DNA from: Dipteris shenzhenensis
Taxonomy: Eukaryota > Polypodiophyta > Polypodiopsida > Gleicheniales
Assembly (NCBI GenBank): GCA_047967505.1
Contig: CM106538.1
Reading direction: 5' to 3' (one strand)
DNA: 64,000 bases
Part shown: one piece after another, positions 36,507-47,171 of the stretch
Numbering within the stretch: position 1 is the stretch's first letter
Layout of the letters: every line of letters begins with the position of its first letter
Notes under the pieces: generated by a model
What the model was told of the DNA's origin: nothing
Databases searched by the model: none
What the model saw: only the letters and a program-made list of their open reading frames with translations
Made by a program: the position numbers and the translations under genes

Positions 36507-36947
36507 TTATAGAGCCCTTTTTGAGTCCAAATTTTTTGTAATGAAACCCTTTAAGGTGTTCATGAAGCGCTCGAGGAAGAATAACCATCGTGCATGTATA
36601 GTGCCGCATATAGCAATCTCATCCACCAAATGCACTATGAGATGTAGTTGGCTTATGAGAATAGAACGTAGAAATGTCTCCTCCACTAAACAAACCACCT
36701 CCATTGACATAACTCGAGCATTCTCAAGCATGGTGGGATCTATTTCCTTTGAGCTCACATACCTAGAAAGGAAAAAGTACACTATATTAGCAATATGAAA
36801 ACCTTGCATGGAGCATTGATACGCTTCACATTTTGTATCCTATAAAGTACCTCACAAACTCGCCCATCTTGTAAATACAATCCGCCACGTCCATGCTAGT
36901 AGGTAGTATGAACTGAACACATGAGGAATGGTTGATTAGTTGCTTCT

Positions 36948-37065
36948 AATTCACTCATAAATTTGGAAGGAAAAAGATATCATGCACATAAAATACTTAC
37001 TTCGATAATTCACTCATAAATTTGGAAGGAAAAAGATATTATGCACATAAAATACTTACTTCGAG
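36948..37065. repeat. 59 bp tandem duplication containing a splice donor
   Basis: Two copies (36948-37006, 37007-37065) of AATTCACTCATAAATTTGG through AAAATACTTACTTCGA, differing at one or two bases. The minus-strand donor GTAAGTATT of the CACTA gene is duplicated. Confidence 0.92.
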
Positions 37066-38018
37066 CATCTTGTGCTAATTATGAGATTTCAAGCCATATA
37101 ATTGCTCTACACCTCTTTTCTTGCTCTTTATGAAGGCCCCCTTCAAACACCTCATGCATCCAGTGGGAGTATGAATTGTAGTGATAGCTTGCTTCACTGC
37201 CACCATCTCTAGCTTTGATAACCTCCATGGTGCACAAGGTAAAAAGGCACACCCATTTGGCCTCTCTTGTGGCCAAGCTTCACGCATCCTCCCTGTGGTG
37301 CGTAGATCCTCCCTTATGCCTGCAGAATCTCATGTCCCATTCAAATGTTCCCAAATGGTAGATGCCACATTCTTGAATATATACATGGGATCAAGCAAGT
37401 GATTGTGGGACCAATATGGTAGTTGATAAAAGATGGAGTATCTAAACAAAAGATGGTGTTAGCATGCAATCTTTATTTCCATTCAATATAGCACACAATA
37501 GTAGCAAAACCTTATCGGCTCATGCCAAGTGGTGGAGTCGTGGAACCATCCCAAATTCTCCTCTAATCTCTTGTAGTGAGTGACTGTGGGGGAAATTTCA
37601 TTCCAAGGGGCAACATATCTAGGATGATCAGGTGGGAGAAATCGATGGTGATTCTCATAGATGACCTTATTCAATGTGTCTGCCCGTGAGGAAACTAGTG
37701 AAGGACCACAAACAAGACATGCGTGGTAACCCAATGTAGTGAGACCTAAACAATAGACACAATTAAGAGTTAAAGGTGGGTTCAAGGTGCCACATCGATT
37801 GCCTACTCATAATTGAAAGTTCAATGCTTACTTGAACACTTGCCATAGCCTAAGAAGTCATGCATCATCCATAGGTTTGCAAGTTTAGTAACTCAAGGGA
37901 GGCACGTAGAACATAGAATGTGCACCCCTCAAATAGTGGAGTCGATGCTGCAATAAAAAGATCGTCCTACTCCATGCTATCATCCCTACCTAAGGACTGA
38001 TGGACATATAAATCCCAC

Positions 38019-38023
38019 ACCAT
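38019..38023. repeat. Target duplication ACCAT, left copy, of element B
   Basis: ACCAT next to the B LTR edge. The identical right copy is at 52646-52650. Confidence 0.9.
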
Positions 38024-38189
38024 TATGAAGAGAGTGGGAGAGAGGTAAGGAGTCTCACTTGCGGCTTTCTCACATACACAATGGGGGAATACACACAAAG
38101 GTGGAGGCTAAAAACAATTTTCCTCTTCTTAGTTGTGAAAGCCAAAAGAACTCTCTCCTAGTACAAAAGGGATAGATGAACCTTATATG
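38024..38189 (-). repeat. 3' LTR of element B, distal part
   Basis: 166 bp matching 52271-52436 with about 10 differences. Cut at ATATG by the A2 insertion; the rest is at 46980-47171. Confidence 0.92.
38185..38189. repeat. Target duplication ATATG, left copy, of A2
   Basis: Identical to 46975-46979. The uninterrupted target sequence survives in the other B LTR near 52432-52436. Confidence 0.95.
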
Positions 38190-38446
38190 TGTTGAGAGTT
38201 CACGCTCAACATCATGTGATCATGTGTGCATAGCACCATCACGTGATCATATGTGCATAGCACTAACCTTATAGAGTGCTATAAAGGAAAGGGTTAGATC
38301 CCCTAACCCTAACCCTAAAAGGGTTTGTATATATTCTATTTTTTCAACTAATTCTAGTGTATAGTTAGTCATTTGTGGTGTGCTCTCTAGCTGTGCCCTC
38401 TCTCCTCATCTCCACTCTTCTCCTCTCCCCTCTTCATATTTTGTCA
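38190..38446 (+). repeat. 5' LTR of A2
   Basis: 257 bp, TGTTGAGAG...TTTTGTCA, with a TATA-like TATATATT at 38328-38335. Confidence 0.96.
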
Positions 38447-38458
38447 TGGTATCAGAGC
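38447..38458 (+). other. Primer binding site of A2
   Basis: TGGTATCAGAGC immediately after the LTR (tRNA-iMet type). Confidence 0.95.
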
Positions 38459-39325
38459 TCCCTTGTCCTCTTTGTTCCTCTCTTTTACCCTCTCTTTTCC
38501 TCTATTTTCTCCTCTCTTTCCTTCTCTTTTTTCCTCTCTTTTCCTCTCTTATCTCCTCTCTTTTTCTCTCTTTTTTCTCCTCTCTTTTCATCTCTTTTCC
38601 TCTATCTCCTCTCTTTTTTCTCCTCTCTTTTCTCCTCTCTTTCCTTCTCTCTTTTTTCCCACGTGAAGCTTCAATATCCTGACATTGAGCAAGCAGATAC
38701 AGACTTTTGTCACTCTAATTCAACGAATGCAGGAGTCTGTAAATGCTTGCTCAATGTTAGGCTGTCACTCTATTTTTTCTTTTGCATGATGGAAAGAGGG
38801 CATGCTCGATGCCAATCTTCTTCTTTTCTTTTCTTCAATTCATCATGTGGCCAAGAAGCTCTTCAGCCTTGCCTGATCTTTGGGATGCCATTTTTGGGAG
38901 TTTATAACATTTTGGGGCACCCTCCCACTGTTGGGGAGTTATATACATACATGACCGGTACTCTAGACACCCCCTAGGAGTCAACAGTACAGACTCCAAA
39001 CCACCCCAACCCCACACTAGCTGAGATTACTCCAGTGGAGTTGAGATAGCCTAGTAGGCTACAGATCCATGCCCCTTTTGCCCAATCAGGAGTCCCTTCT
39101 TCCCTATAGTCTAGTGTCCCTTCTCCACGATCATCAGCACTCCCTTCTCCCCTGTGGTGGTCTGGAGTCCCTTCTCCCCCCTGTGGTCAGGAACCCTTCT
39201 GCCTCGTAGAGCCACTAGCGTACTCTCATACAGTCAAGAGTCACTTCTCCAAATATGAGTGGCCAGCATACTAGCTCGACATGATAGGGCAGCAGGCGTA
39301 GTAGTAGGAGAGCGGTGGGGGATGC

Positions 39326-40010
39326 ATGGCACAGTGCTTTGGGGGGGGTAATGGTGGGGGCGGGGATGATTCAGATGATGAAGATGTGCCACAAGGTGAT
39401 GGTACGATCTTCTATGACATCACTCAGACAGGAGGCATCTTGTTGGATGCATGGGGGAAGGACATCATGGCCTTCATGCACTCTGTAATTGCTAACAACT
39501 ATAGAGATTGCTTTATTCACGACAAAGAGTAGCCAAAAAAGTTGGCTGATGAGACCATTGCTGCTGTTCGCTCTAGGTATCCCAATACCCCCAATGTTTA
39601 GTTCACACAAATACATGGGCAAATTCAAAGATTGTTATAATTATACTTGCCAATAAAATATCTTCACTTAAGAGGCAGGCACTAGCCAAGATTGCCAGGA
39701 GAGAGGGAGGTCAACCACCAAGGAGCAAGCACCACACTGCTCACAAGCGTGAGTGGAAGAAAGTAATGAAGGCAGTGAAGGAGGACCCCAGCCTGCAGCA
39801 CATCGAGGCACGAAGTATCCAAATGGAGCAATATGGAAACGTGCATTTTGGAGCAGGGGGTGTTGAATCATGGGAGGCCCAATTTGTAAGTATCGATCTC
39901 AAATTATATTGTGTTTATGTGGTTTATTAGGAGGTTGTTTCTTTGTACTAACCCCTCTGCAAATTGTGCCATCTTGCAGCTTAATATCGTGGACAGGTAC
40001 CCTACTCCTG
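39326..40010 (+). pseudogene. Captured host or transposon gene fragment inside A2 leader
   Basis: Sense-strand fragment. 39326-39532 encodes a Gly/Asp-rich start, then GTIFYDITQTGGILLDAWG and a region ending in HDKE. A short spacer with stops follows. Then an exon-like block of about 39672-39882 (AKIARREGGQPPRSKHHTA, KREWKKVMKAVKEDP) ends in a donor GTAAGTATC, and an acceptor TTGCAG precedes LNIVDRYPTP at about 39978. The pattern recalls plant transposase-associated proteins, but I cannot assign it. Retained introns in the element's own sense suggest capture at the DNA level. Confidence 0.5.
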
Positions 40011-41089
40011 TCGAGATAGCCTACCACTGCCACCATCATAGAGGAGATACATGGAGGCACTTCTATCACTGAGACATTGAGATTCTTGAGAGTGTGAGAG
40101 AGATTGTGAGATTGAGAGCTTCTCGAGTGTCCTTGTGAGAGTTCACTTCCGTAGAGAAAAGTTTCCATTCATTACATTGAGAGAAAATTTCTGTCAAACA
40201 ATTCTGTCCATGTGAGAGAGAGAGAGATTTTCCATCCATTGTGCTTGTGAGAAAGATAGGGAGAGACTGAGTTTTTTAGTGAGCTTTGAGGGAGAGGGAG
40301 ACTAAAGGTTTCTGGAATCTGCACTCCAAAGCTAAGGCTTCAGCATACCTCTACAGCTTCCTACAACACTTCTCTTGTAAGGCATCGACTCCTTTCTGCC
40401 GCTCCATGCTCAGCAAACTCAGCATCAACTAAGCTCCTAGATTAGCATAGCTGCAAATAAAAGAGGTCCAGCTCCATCGACTAGTCAGCCACGGGCCATT
40501 GATGCGATGCCAGCTTTCCAAAGGCCTTCAGCGCTCCAGTGAGTCGTACGCCAGCCAAAGCACCGCACGCCCTATAAAAGCCTTAGCAGCTTCTCAGCTT
40601 GGCGCTCCAATGCATAGCAAGCCGCCGCCAAAGCCACCGCCAAGCAGAGCGCCATCGACCAGCAGCTCCATAGCTAAGCTCTCCAATATGCCTTGCATCC
40701 ACCAACTCGCCACCGATCGACAGCCTCTCCAAACGGGACTGCATAGCCACCTCCAACAAGCCAACGGACTCCCTGCTCACAGGCGACCAAGTGGATACCC
40801 AGCGGCTGAACTCCAAGCAGTCACCACGAGACAACAGCCACGACTCCCGACGTAAACTCCAAACGAGCATCAAGCGGCACAGCTCCTCCGTCTCTTACGA
40901 CCTGTAGCCCATCGACGATCCAGCCACGAAGCTCCCACAAGACAACGTGAAGATCAACGAATAGCGGCTCTCCTTCACGGATTTCGACCGCCTCACCAAG
41001 CTCCATCGATGGAGAAGACGACGGAATTTGAAAGATTCCGTCCGAATCTTGGTAGATTCTGGCTTCCCACAGTGTGACACGTGGCCCGT

Positions 41090-41450
41090 GCACCACATCA
41101 TCTTATCTGCCACGTGGCAAATAAGCGTCTCAAAATTTGCCACGTGTCAATCCTATCTGCCACATCATCAGCCTATCCACACTGCCACATCAGCATGGAC
41201 ACATCAGCAATCCATGTCATTAGGCCATGTCATCATCGACTGCCACATCATCACCGATTGCCACATCATCATTGACTACCACATCATCACTAATTGCCAC
41301 ATCATCATCGATTGCCACGTCACCTGACACATCATCAGTGATACATCATCAACCATGTCACTTGCCACGTCATCAATGACATGTCATCAGCCACATCACT
41401 TGTGCCATGTCAGCATTGCCACATCACCCTGCTGACATCATCTGTACCAC
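41090..41450 (+). repeat. CCACATCATCA minisatellite
   Basis: More than 15 irregular repeats of GCCACATCATCA or GCCACGTCATCA separated by 5-15 bp spacers. Confidence 0.85.
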
Positions 41451-42386
41451 CTCAGCAGTCCAATTAGCACTGACCCTCTATAGGCACACTGTGCACACAC
41501 TGCATGTGCACACTCCTGCCACCTTAGCACAGAGCTTCACTGGCACACCTCTTGCTAAGCACAGTGCCACATCATCACTGCATGTGACTCACAGTGGCAC
41601 ATCATCATTGAGCACCATTTGCACTCCTTTTTCCCCTCCACCTAGATCAAGTCATATCTGTTGATCCAGGAAGAATTTGAGGGTGCTCCAAAAAGGAAAG
41701 TCGCTCGTTTTTTTGTGCCCTACGCGCTCGTTACATCATGCACACATTTCAGTGCAAGTTACACTCACATTTGTGCCTCGCCGACAAAACCACTTCCTTC
41801 ACGCACATTTGCCTCTACATTGACGTATCTGACCCAGCACTTAAAAAGAACAAAAGAAAAGGAATTATTTGCTGCTCTTTCATCGATCGACGGTTGGTTT
41901 AGATCTAGATCAGAGTAGACTAGATCGCCATAAAGGGGATGCTTTGAATTTCCCCAAGTTGCCAATCTAAGCCATGCCCGAAATTCCCGACTAGTATACC
42001 TACTCGGAGTCCATACGCTCACATCCGATTTCACATCATTACATTACCTGAAACCTTATGTTCATCAGTTCAGTGAGCAGACTTCAGAGTTCAGAGGCAT
42101 TGCAGATTGATTCAGTGGGCAGATATCATTTGATTTCACACACACATGCCACCATTGTAAAGCCTATTCGGCTATCTCACGGCATTGTGCACATCATTTT
42201 TAGCCTTGTAAAGCCTCTTGGCTATTCCGGCATCATTGCCACAAGCCTTGTAACACAGATCAGATCTTATATACTGCAGTCCTATCTTCACTGACGGTAC
42301 AGAGATTTCACTTGGCATCTTCAGTGTATTTGCAGTTGATTCATACAGAGTTTTCCAGGACACTTTTTGAGTACATTGTTTGCACC

Positions 42387-45300
42387 ATGTCGACTAGTAA
42401 CCTCAATCTGGAGGCATCTGCTAAGTTAGACAACTCCAATTACGGTACATGGAAATACCGAATGGAGACCATTCTTGTGCTTCAGGACAAATGGGAGTAT
42501 GTCAATGGATCTATACCTAGACCATTGGCCGATCCAGCCACCAGTAGCTCTACTCCATCTGTTGTCACATCACCAGCAACGGAATCTACAATGGGATCTA
42601 CATCTACACAAATAGTTTCCGCACCAGTAGCAGATCCTGCCATTGCCCGAGCTCAAGCAGAATGGGATAAGAAAGACAAGTATGCCTATCACCTGATCAA
42701 GCAGAATGTGCAAGATGTCATGCTAGGACAACTCAACACAGTCAAGACATTAAAAGAAGCATGGGATATGTTTGCAGCTCTCTATGAGTCCAAGAACACA
42801 TCCAGGATTCTCACCCTGAGAAACCAGATCAACCAGAGTTTCCACAACAGTAGTGAAACCGGTCATGCTTATGTACTTCGCATCAAAGACTACAACAATC
42901 AACTTGCAGCAGCAGGAGAGACTATGAATCCCGCAGAAATGGTTCAAGTAATCCTGAATGGACTAGGAGAAGGATATGAGAATCTAGTCCAGAGTATTGC
43001 CATCCAACGGCAAATTCCAACACTGGAAGGACTTCAGTCAGTTCTACTTGGTGAAGAACTCAGGACTCAGGTCATTCAAGCACGTAAAGGTCATTCTAAT
43101 GATCAGGCATTCACAGCTTCAGATAGAAGCAGAGGCAAAGGCAGAAACAGAGGTAGATCATATCAGAAAAGTGGTCATCATCAACAAAATCAAAGTCAAA
43201 ATTAGCATCAGCATCAGCATCATCCTCAGCAACATCAAAATCAGCAAAGAGGAAATCATTCCAACCGAGGAAGATTTCAAGGATGAGGGAATGCATCCAC
43301 CAATGTGTCAAACATCCAGTGCAACTACTGTCACAAGTTTGGACACTATGAAAGAGATTGCCGCAAGAAGCAGTATGACCAAGGCGGTCAATCCAGCAGT
43401 AATCGAGGGAATTCCCGAGGAAGAGGAAATCATCGTGGTGGACATTCTAGTCACAGTCATTTTGCAAATGAACATGGCAATATGTTTCTTGCAAGTGAGG
43501 AATTGCATCAGACTGATACAATGCACCTAGACACTGATTTCAATCCCAAAGAGGATTTCAGCTATCAAGTCGACCAAGTGGAACAGGATTCTTGGTACAT
43601 CGACAGCGGTGCATCATCTCATATGACAAATCATTAGGAATGGTTCACAGAAATGAAGCCATTAGAAGGTCAAAAGAATGTCATCTACACAATAGACAAT
43701 ACACCGAATTCGGTTCAAGGGACAGGTGTTATCCCTATGAACAATTTCACTGGTACAAAAGGATTAGTCAAAGATGTGCTCTATGTTCTGAAGCTCAGCA
43801 AGAACCTTTTGTCAGTAGGTCAAATGACGGAACACAACTACAAAGTCATCTTCGACGGTGATGAATGCAATATCATAGACAAATCCAAAAGAGGTCAGCT
43901 AGTAGCAAAAGGTGTCAAGGAAGGACGCTTATACAGGATGCTAGCTACAGTACCAGATAAGCATGCCATGTCAGCTCAAATGCAACAGATGCCACCATCT
44001 GCAAAATGGCACAAGAGATATGGTCATGTCAACTTCAAGTACTTGTTAGATCTCAGGAATCAGAATATGGCAATTGGGATTCCGAAGCTACAGTTTCTTG
44101 GAAAAGTTTGTGAAGCATGCTGCGTCGACAAACAAAAGCGAACCAACTTTGTCAGAAGTACCTCTCGTGCACGAGGTATTCTTGATTTGATTCATACAGA
44201 TGTATGGGGTTATGCCCAGACCTGCAACATCAATGGTTCACTTTATTACTTGACCTTCATCGACGACTACAGCCGATATTGTTGGGTCTACTTTCTAAAA
44301 CAGAAATCTGAAGTGTTTTCCAGATTTCAAGAATTCAAAGCCATGGTAGAAAACTAGACAGGCAGAAAGATCAAGGTCATGAGATCAGACAGAGGAGGTG
44401 AATACATGTCTTCAGCATCCATGAACTTTTGCAAAAATCACGGCATTCGAAGACAGTTCACATGTGCAGATACTCCTCAGCAGAATGCATGAATTGAAAG
44501 GAAGAATGCGACTTTAGCAGACAGTGCTAGAGCAATACTTAGTGAAAAGCATCTTCCAAATCAGTATTGGGCAGAAGCAATAGCTTCAGCTAGTTATTTG
44601 CTTAATCGGCTTCCTACCGAACCGATACAAGGTATGACTCCTTATGAAGCGTTCACTAGACACAAGCCACGCATTGGGCATTTCTGCATATTTGGTTGCA
44701 TAGCATATGCCCACATACATGATGATCATCGCAGGAAATTGGATGCGAAGTCACACAAATGCATCATGGTTGGCTACATTGAAGAAAGCAAAGCATCGCA
44801 AAGTCATTATCTCCAAAGATGTAATCTTCGATGAGGAATCAGAATGGAAAACCTCACCTACACAGGAGATAGAAGCATCGACTTCACAGTCATCTACAGA
44901 ACAGGTTGATGAAGAAGAGCAAGAATTGCCAGCAACACCCCAAACAGCGCCATAGCATCTCAGACGGTCTACTAGGGAAAGCAGACCACCAGCCAGATTG
45001 ACATATGCTCAGAAAGGCAAAGCAATTCAGGTGAAAACCACCAACTATGCTCTTATGACTACCATCATGGCTACAGAAGAGCCAGTGTACTTCGAAGACG
45101 TAGTAGACAAGCCAGAATGGGAAACTGCTATGAATGAAGAAATGGATGCTTTGTATAAAAATAACACTTGGGAATTATGCGACCTTCCACCAGGAAAGAA
45201 GGCCATAGCCAACAAATGGGTATACAAAGTGAAGTACAATCCAGATGGTAGTATTCAGAGATACAAAGCCAGATTAGTTGCAAAACGATTTGCACAACAA

Positions 45301-46629
45301 TATGGTCAAGATTATGATGAGACTTATGCTCCAGTAGCAAAGATGGATTCCATATGGTTCTTGATATCACTAGCGACACTCAGTAAATGGAATGTGTATC
45401 AGCTCGATGTCAAGAATGCATTTCTCAATGGTTATCTAGACGAGGAAGTCTACATGCAACAACTAGCCAGTTATGTTGAGCTAGGATAGGAGAACAAGGT
45501 TTGCCATCTCAAGAAAAGTCTCTATGGCTTAAAACAAGCACCCAGAAGTTGGTACAGCAGAATTGACAAGTATTTTGCTGATCTGGGATACATGAAGTCC
45601 AATGCAGATCATACTCTCTACTACAAAGTTCAAGGGGATGACATTACTATTGCACTTTTGTACGTAGATGATCTGATTGTGACAGGAAGCAAGGATAGCT
45701 TCATCAGAAAACTAAAACAAGACTTATCTACAGAGTTCGACATGAAAGATCTTGGACTTATGCACTATTGTCTTGGAATTGAGTTCTGGAGAGATTCAGA
45801 TAGCACATTCATGAGTCAGCTCAAATATGTTGACAATCTCTTGAAGAAGTTTCATATGGCAGATTGCAAGATTGCAGCCACTCCCATGGAACAGAGTTTG
45901 AAACTTACTAAAGATTTAGAAAAGCCTATAGTCAATGACAGATACTACAGGCAACTCATTGGATCTCTTATATATCTGACAATCACATGGCCAGATATTT
46001 GTTATGCAGTAAGCTCACTAGCACAGTTTATGGCAAATCCAAAATAGTCTCACTGGAATGCAGCCAAAAGAGTCTTGAGATACATCAGAGGTATAAGACA
46101 GTTTGGGATAGAATACAGAGGAAGTCATCCATGGTTGCATGGATACTGTGACAGTGACTATGCTGGAGATCATGAGACTAGGAGATCGACATAGGGATAT
46201 GCATTTTTCCTTGGTCAAGGTGCTATATCATGGTTGTCAAACAAACAACCAACTGTTTCTTTGTCTTCGACTGAAGCAGAATGTAGGGCACTCACTACAG
46301 GTGCATGTGAGGCTATATGGCTCAGAAGACTATTGTCAGAAACAGATTACTTTGATGAGTCAAAGCCAACAACAATATACTGTGATAATCAATCGGCTCA
46401 AGCATTGGCCAAAAATCCAGTATATCACTCCAGGACAAAGCACATTGATGTTAGAGAGCACTTCATCAGAGAAATAGTGTTACTTGGTGACATCACACTG
46501 CAGCATTGTGATAGCAAAGAAAATGTTGCAGACATCTTTACCAAACCACTCGGTAAAGAGCTATTCGAGAAACACCGACTAGCTCTTAGTTTGACGCAGA
46601 GGAAGGACATTCCCATTAAAGGGGTGTGA
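42387..46629 (+). pseudogene. Ty1/copia gag-pol of A2
   Basis: The frame opens at ATG 42387 (STSNLNLEASAKLDNSNYG, the usual copia gag start). Then gag, zinc knuckle CNYCHKFGHYERDC (about 43320-43360), protease DSGASSHM with Asp codon 43602-43604, integrase (HKRYGHVN, CEAC, HTDVWG, RSDRGGEY), RT with YVDD at 45661-45672, and RNase H to 46629. Breaks: TAG 43203-43205, TGA 43284-43286, TAG 43635-43637 (shared with A1), TAG 44355-44357, TGA 44490-44492, a 23 bp deletion near 44796 that shifts frame, TAG 44953-44955, TAG 45487-45489, TAG 46045-46047 and TAG 46192-46194. Compared with A1, most stops are CAG-to-TAG or CGA-to-TGA changes. RNase H reads EAEC where A1 reads KAEY. Confidence 0.96.
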
Positions 46630-46708
46630 TAAAATGTAATGCTCAGTCCTTCTTTGATTCCCCAGAATCATCATCTTGAGGGAAGGCCTACTTCATGATG
46701 TTGATCTT

Positions 46709-46717
46709 GAGGGAAGG
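46709..46717 (+). other. Polypurine tract of A2
   Basis: GAGGGAAGG directly before the 3' LTR; primes plus-strand synthesis in LTR elements. Confidence 0.8.
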
Positions 46718-46974
46718 TGTTGAGAGTTCACGCTCAACATCATGTGATCATGTGTGCATAGCACCATCACGTGATCATATGTGCATAGCACTAACCTTAT
46801 AGAGTGCTATAAAGGAAAGGGTTAGATCCCCTATCCCTAACCCTAAAAGGGTTTGTATATATTCTATTTTTTCAACTAATTCTAGTGTATAGTTAGTCAT
46901 TTGTGGTGTGCTCTCTAGCTATGCCCTCTCTCCTCATCTCCACTCTTCTCCTCTCCCCTCTTCATATTTTGTCA
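46718..46974 (+). repeat. 3' LTR of A2
   Basis: 257 bp, two differences from the 5' LTR, followed by the duplication ATATG at 46975-46979. Confidence 0.96.
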
Positions 46975-46979
46975 ATATG

Positions 46980-47171
46980 TGGGTCTCAAACCAAACTCAG
47001 CTAGCCTCGGTGGCATACTAACTGAGCCACTAACTAGAGTACATAAAGATATCTATCATCCAGCTATTATTCATGGGTGGTGTACCAACCGCATCTGCAG
47101 CTAACAAGTCGGTGACATAAATGCACAATGGTCACCTTGGCATATCATGAGTGGAGCTCGATATCTCAACA
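46980..47171 (-). repeat. 3' LTR of element B, proximal part
   Basis: Continues the B LTR from 38189 after the A2 insertion. It matches 52437-52645 with about 14 differences and lacks a short duplication of the AGAGTACATAAAGATAG word found there. Confidence 0.9.

Larger units (their letters stand above)
36507..38023 (-). pseudogene. tnp2: CACTA (En/Spm) transposase Tnp2, downstream part
   Basis: Tnp2 cuts and pastes CACTA transposons. Read on the minus strand from the B insertion point: EGCTFYVLRASLELLNLQ, a Tnp2-like segment; TTLGYHACLVCGPS and NHHRFLPPDHPR (37785-37483), the zinc-binding and FLPxDHP motifs; WSHNHLLDPMYIFKNV, matching the family's LDxMHIxKNV; GLKSHN (about 37080); and, after an intron, HLIVHLVDEIAICGTIHARW and FMNTLKGF (about 36690-36510), the DUF4218 region. 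Its 5' part continues at 52646-53151 beyond element B. The 59 bp tandem duplication at 36948-37065 includes a splice donor (ACTTAC on plus). Stops and intron loss make it inactive. Confidence 0.88.
38459..42386 (+). other. Long leader of A2 with captured sequence
   Basis: About 3.9 kb between primer site and gag, far longer than is usual in copia. It holds a polypyrimidine tract of TCTCCTCTCTTTTC units (38460-38660), a short repeat of AGTCCCTTCTCCCC (39090-39180), a gene-like fragment with splice sites (39326-40010), GAGA-rich sequence (40070-40310), a CCACATCATCA-type minisatellite (41090-41450) and a spacer before gag. Apart from the fragment it appears non-coding. Confidence 0.75.
38190..46974 (+). 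mobile_element. Copia element A2, complete, recently inserted
   Basis: 8,785 bp with 257 bp LTRs at both ends (two differences: A/T in CCCTAxCCCTAA, G/A in AGCTxTGCCC), duplication ATATG, primer site TGGTATCAGAGC at 38447-38458, an unusually long leader (38459-42386), a broken gag-pol (42387-46629) and a purine tract GAGGGAAGG before the 3' LTR. Recent by LTR identity, yet it cannot encode its own enzymes, so it was probably mobilised in trans. Confidence 0.96.

Noticed and set aside
38375-38977. 200-residue Ser/Leu/Phe-rich hydrophobic open frame
   Set aside because: It arises from the TCTCC polypyrimidine tract in the A2 leader and starts inside the LTR.
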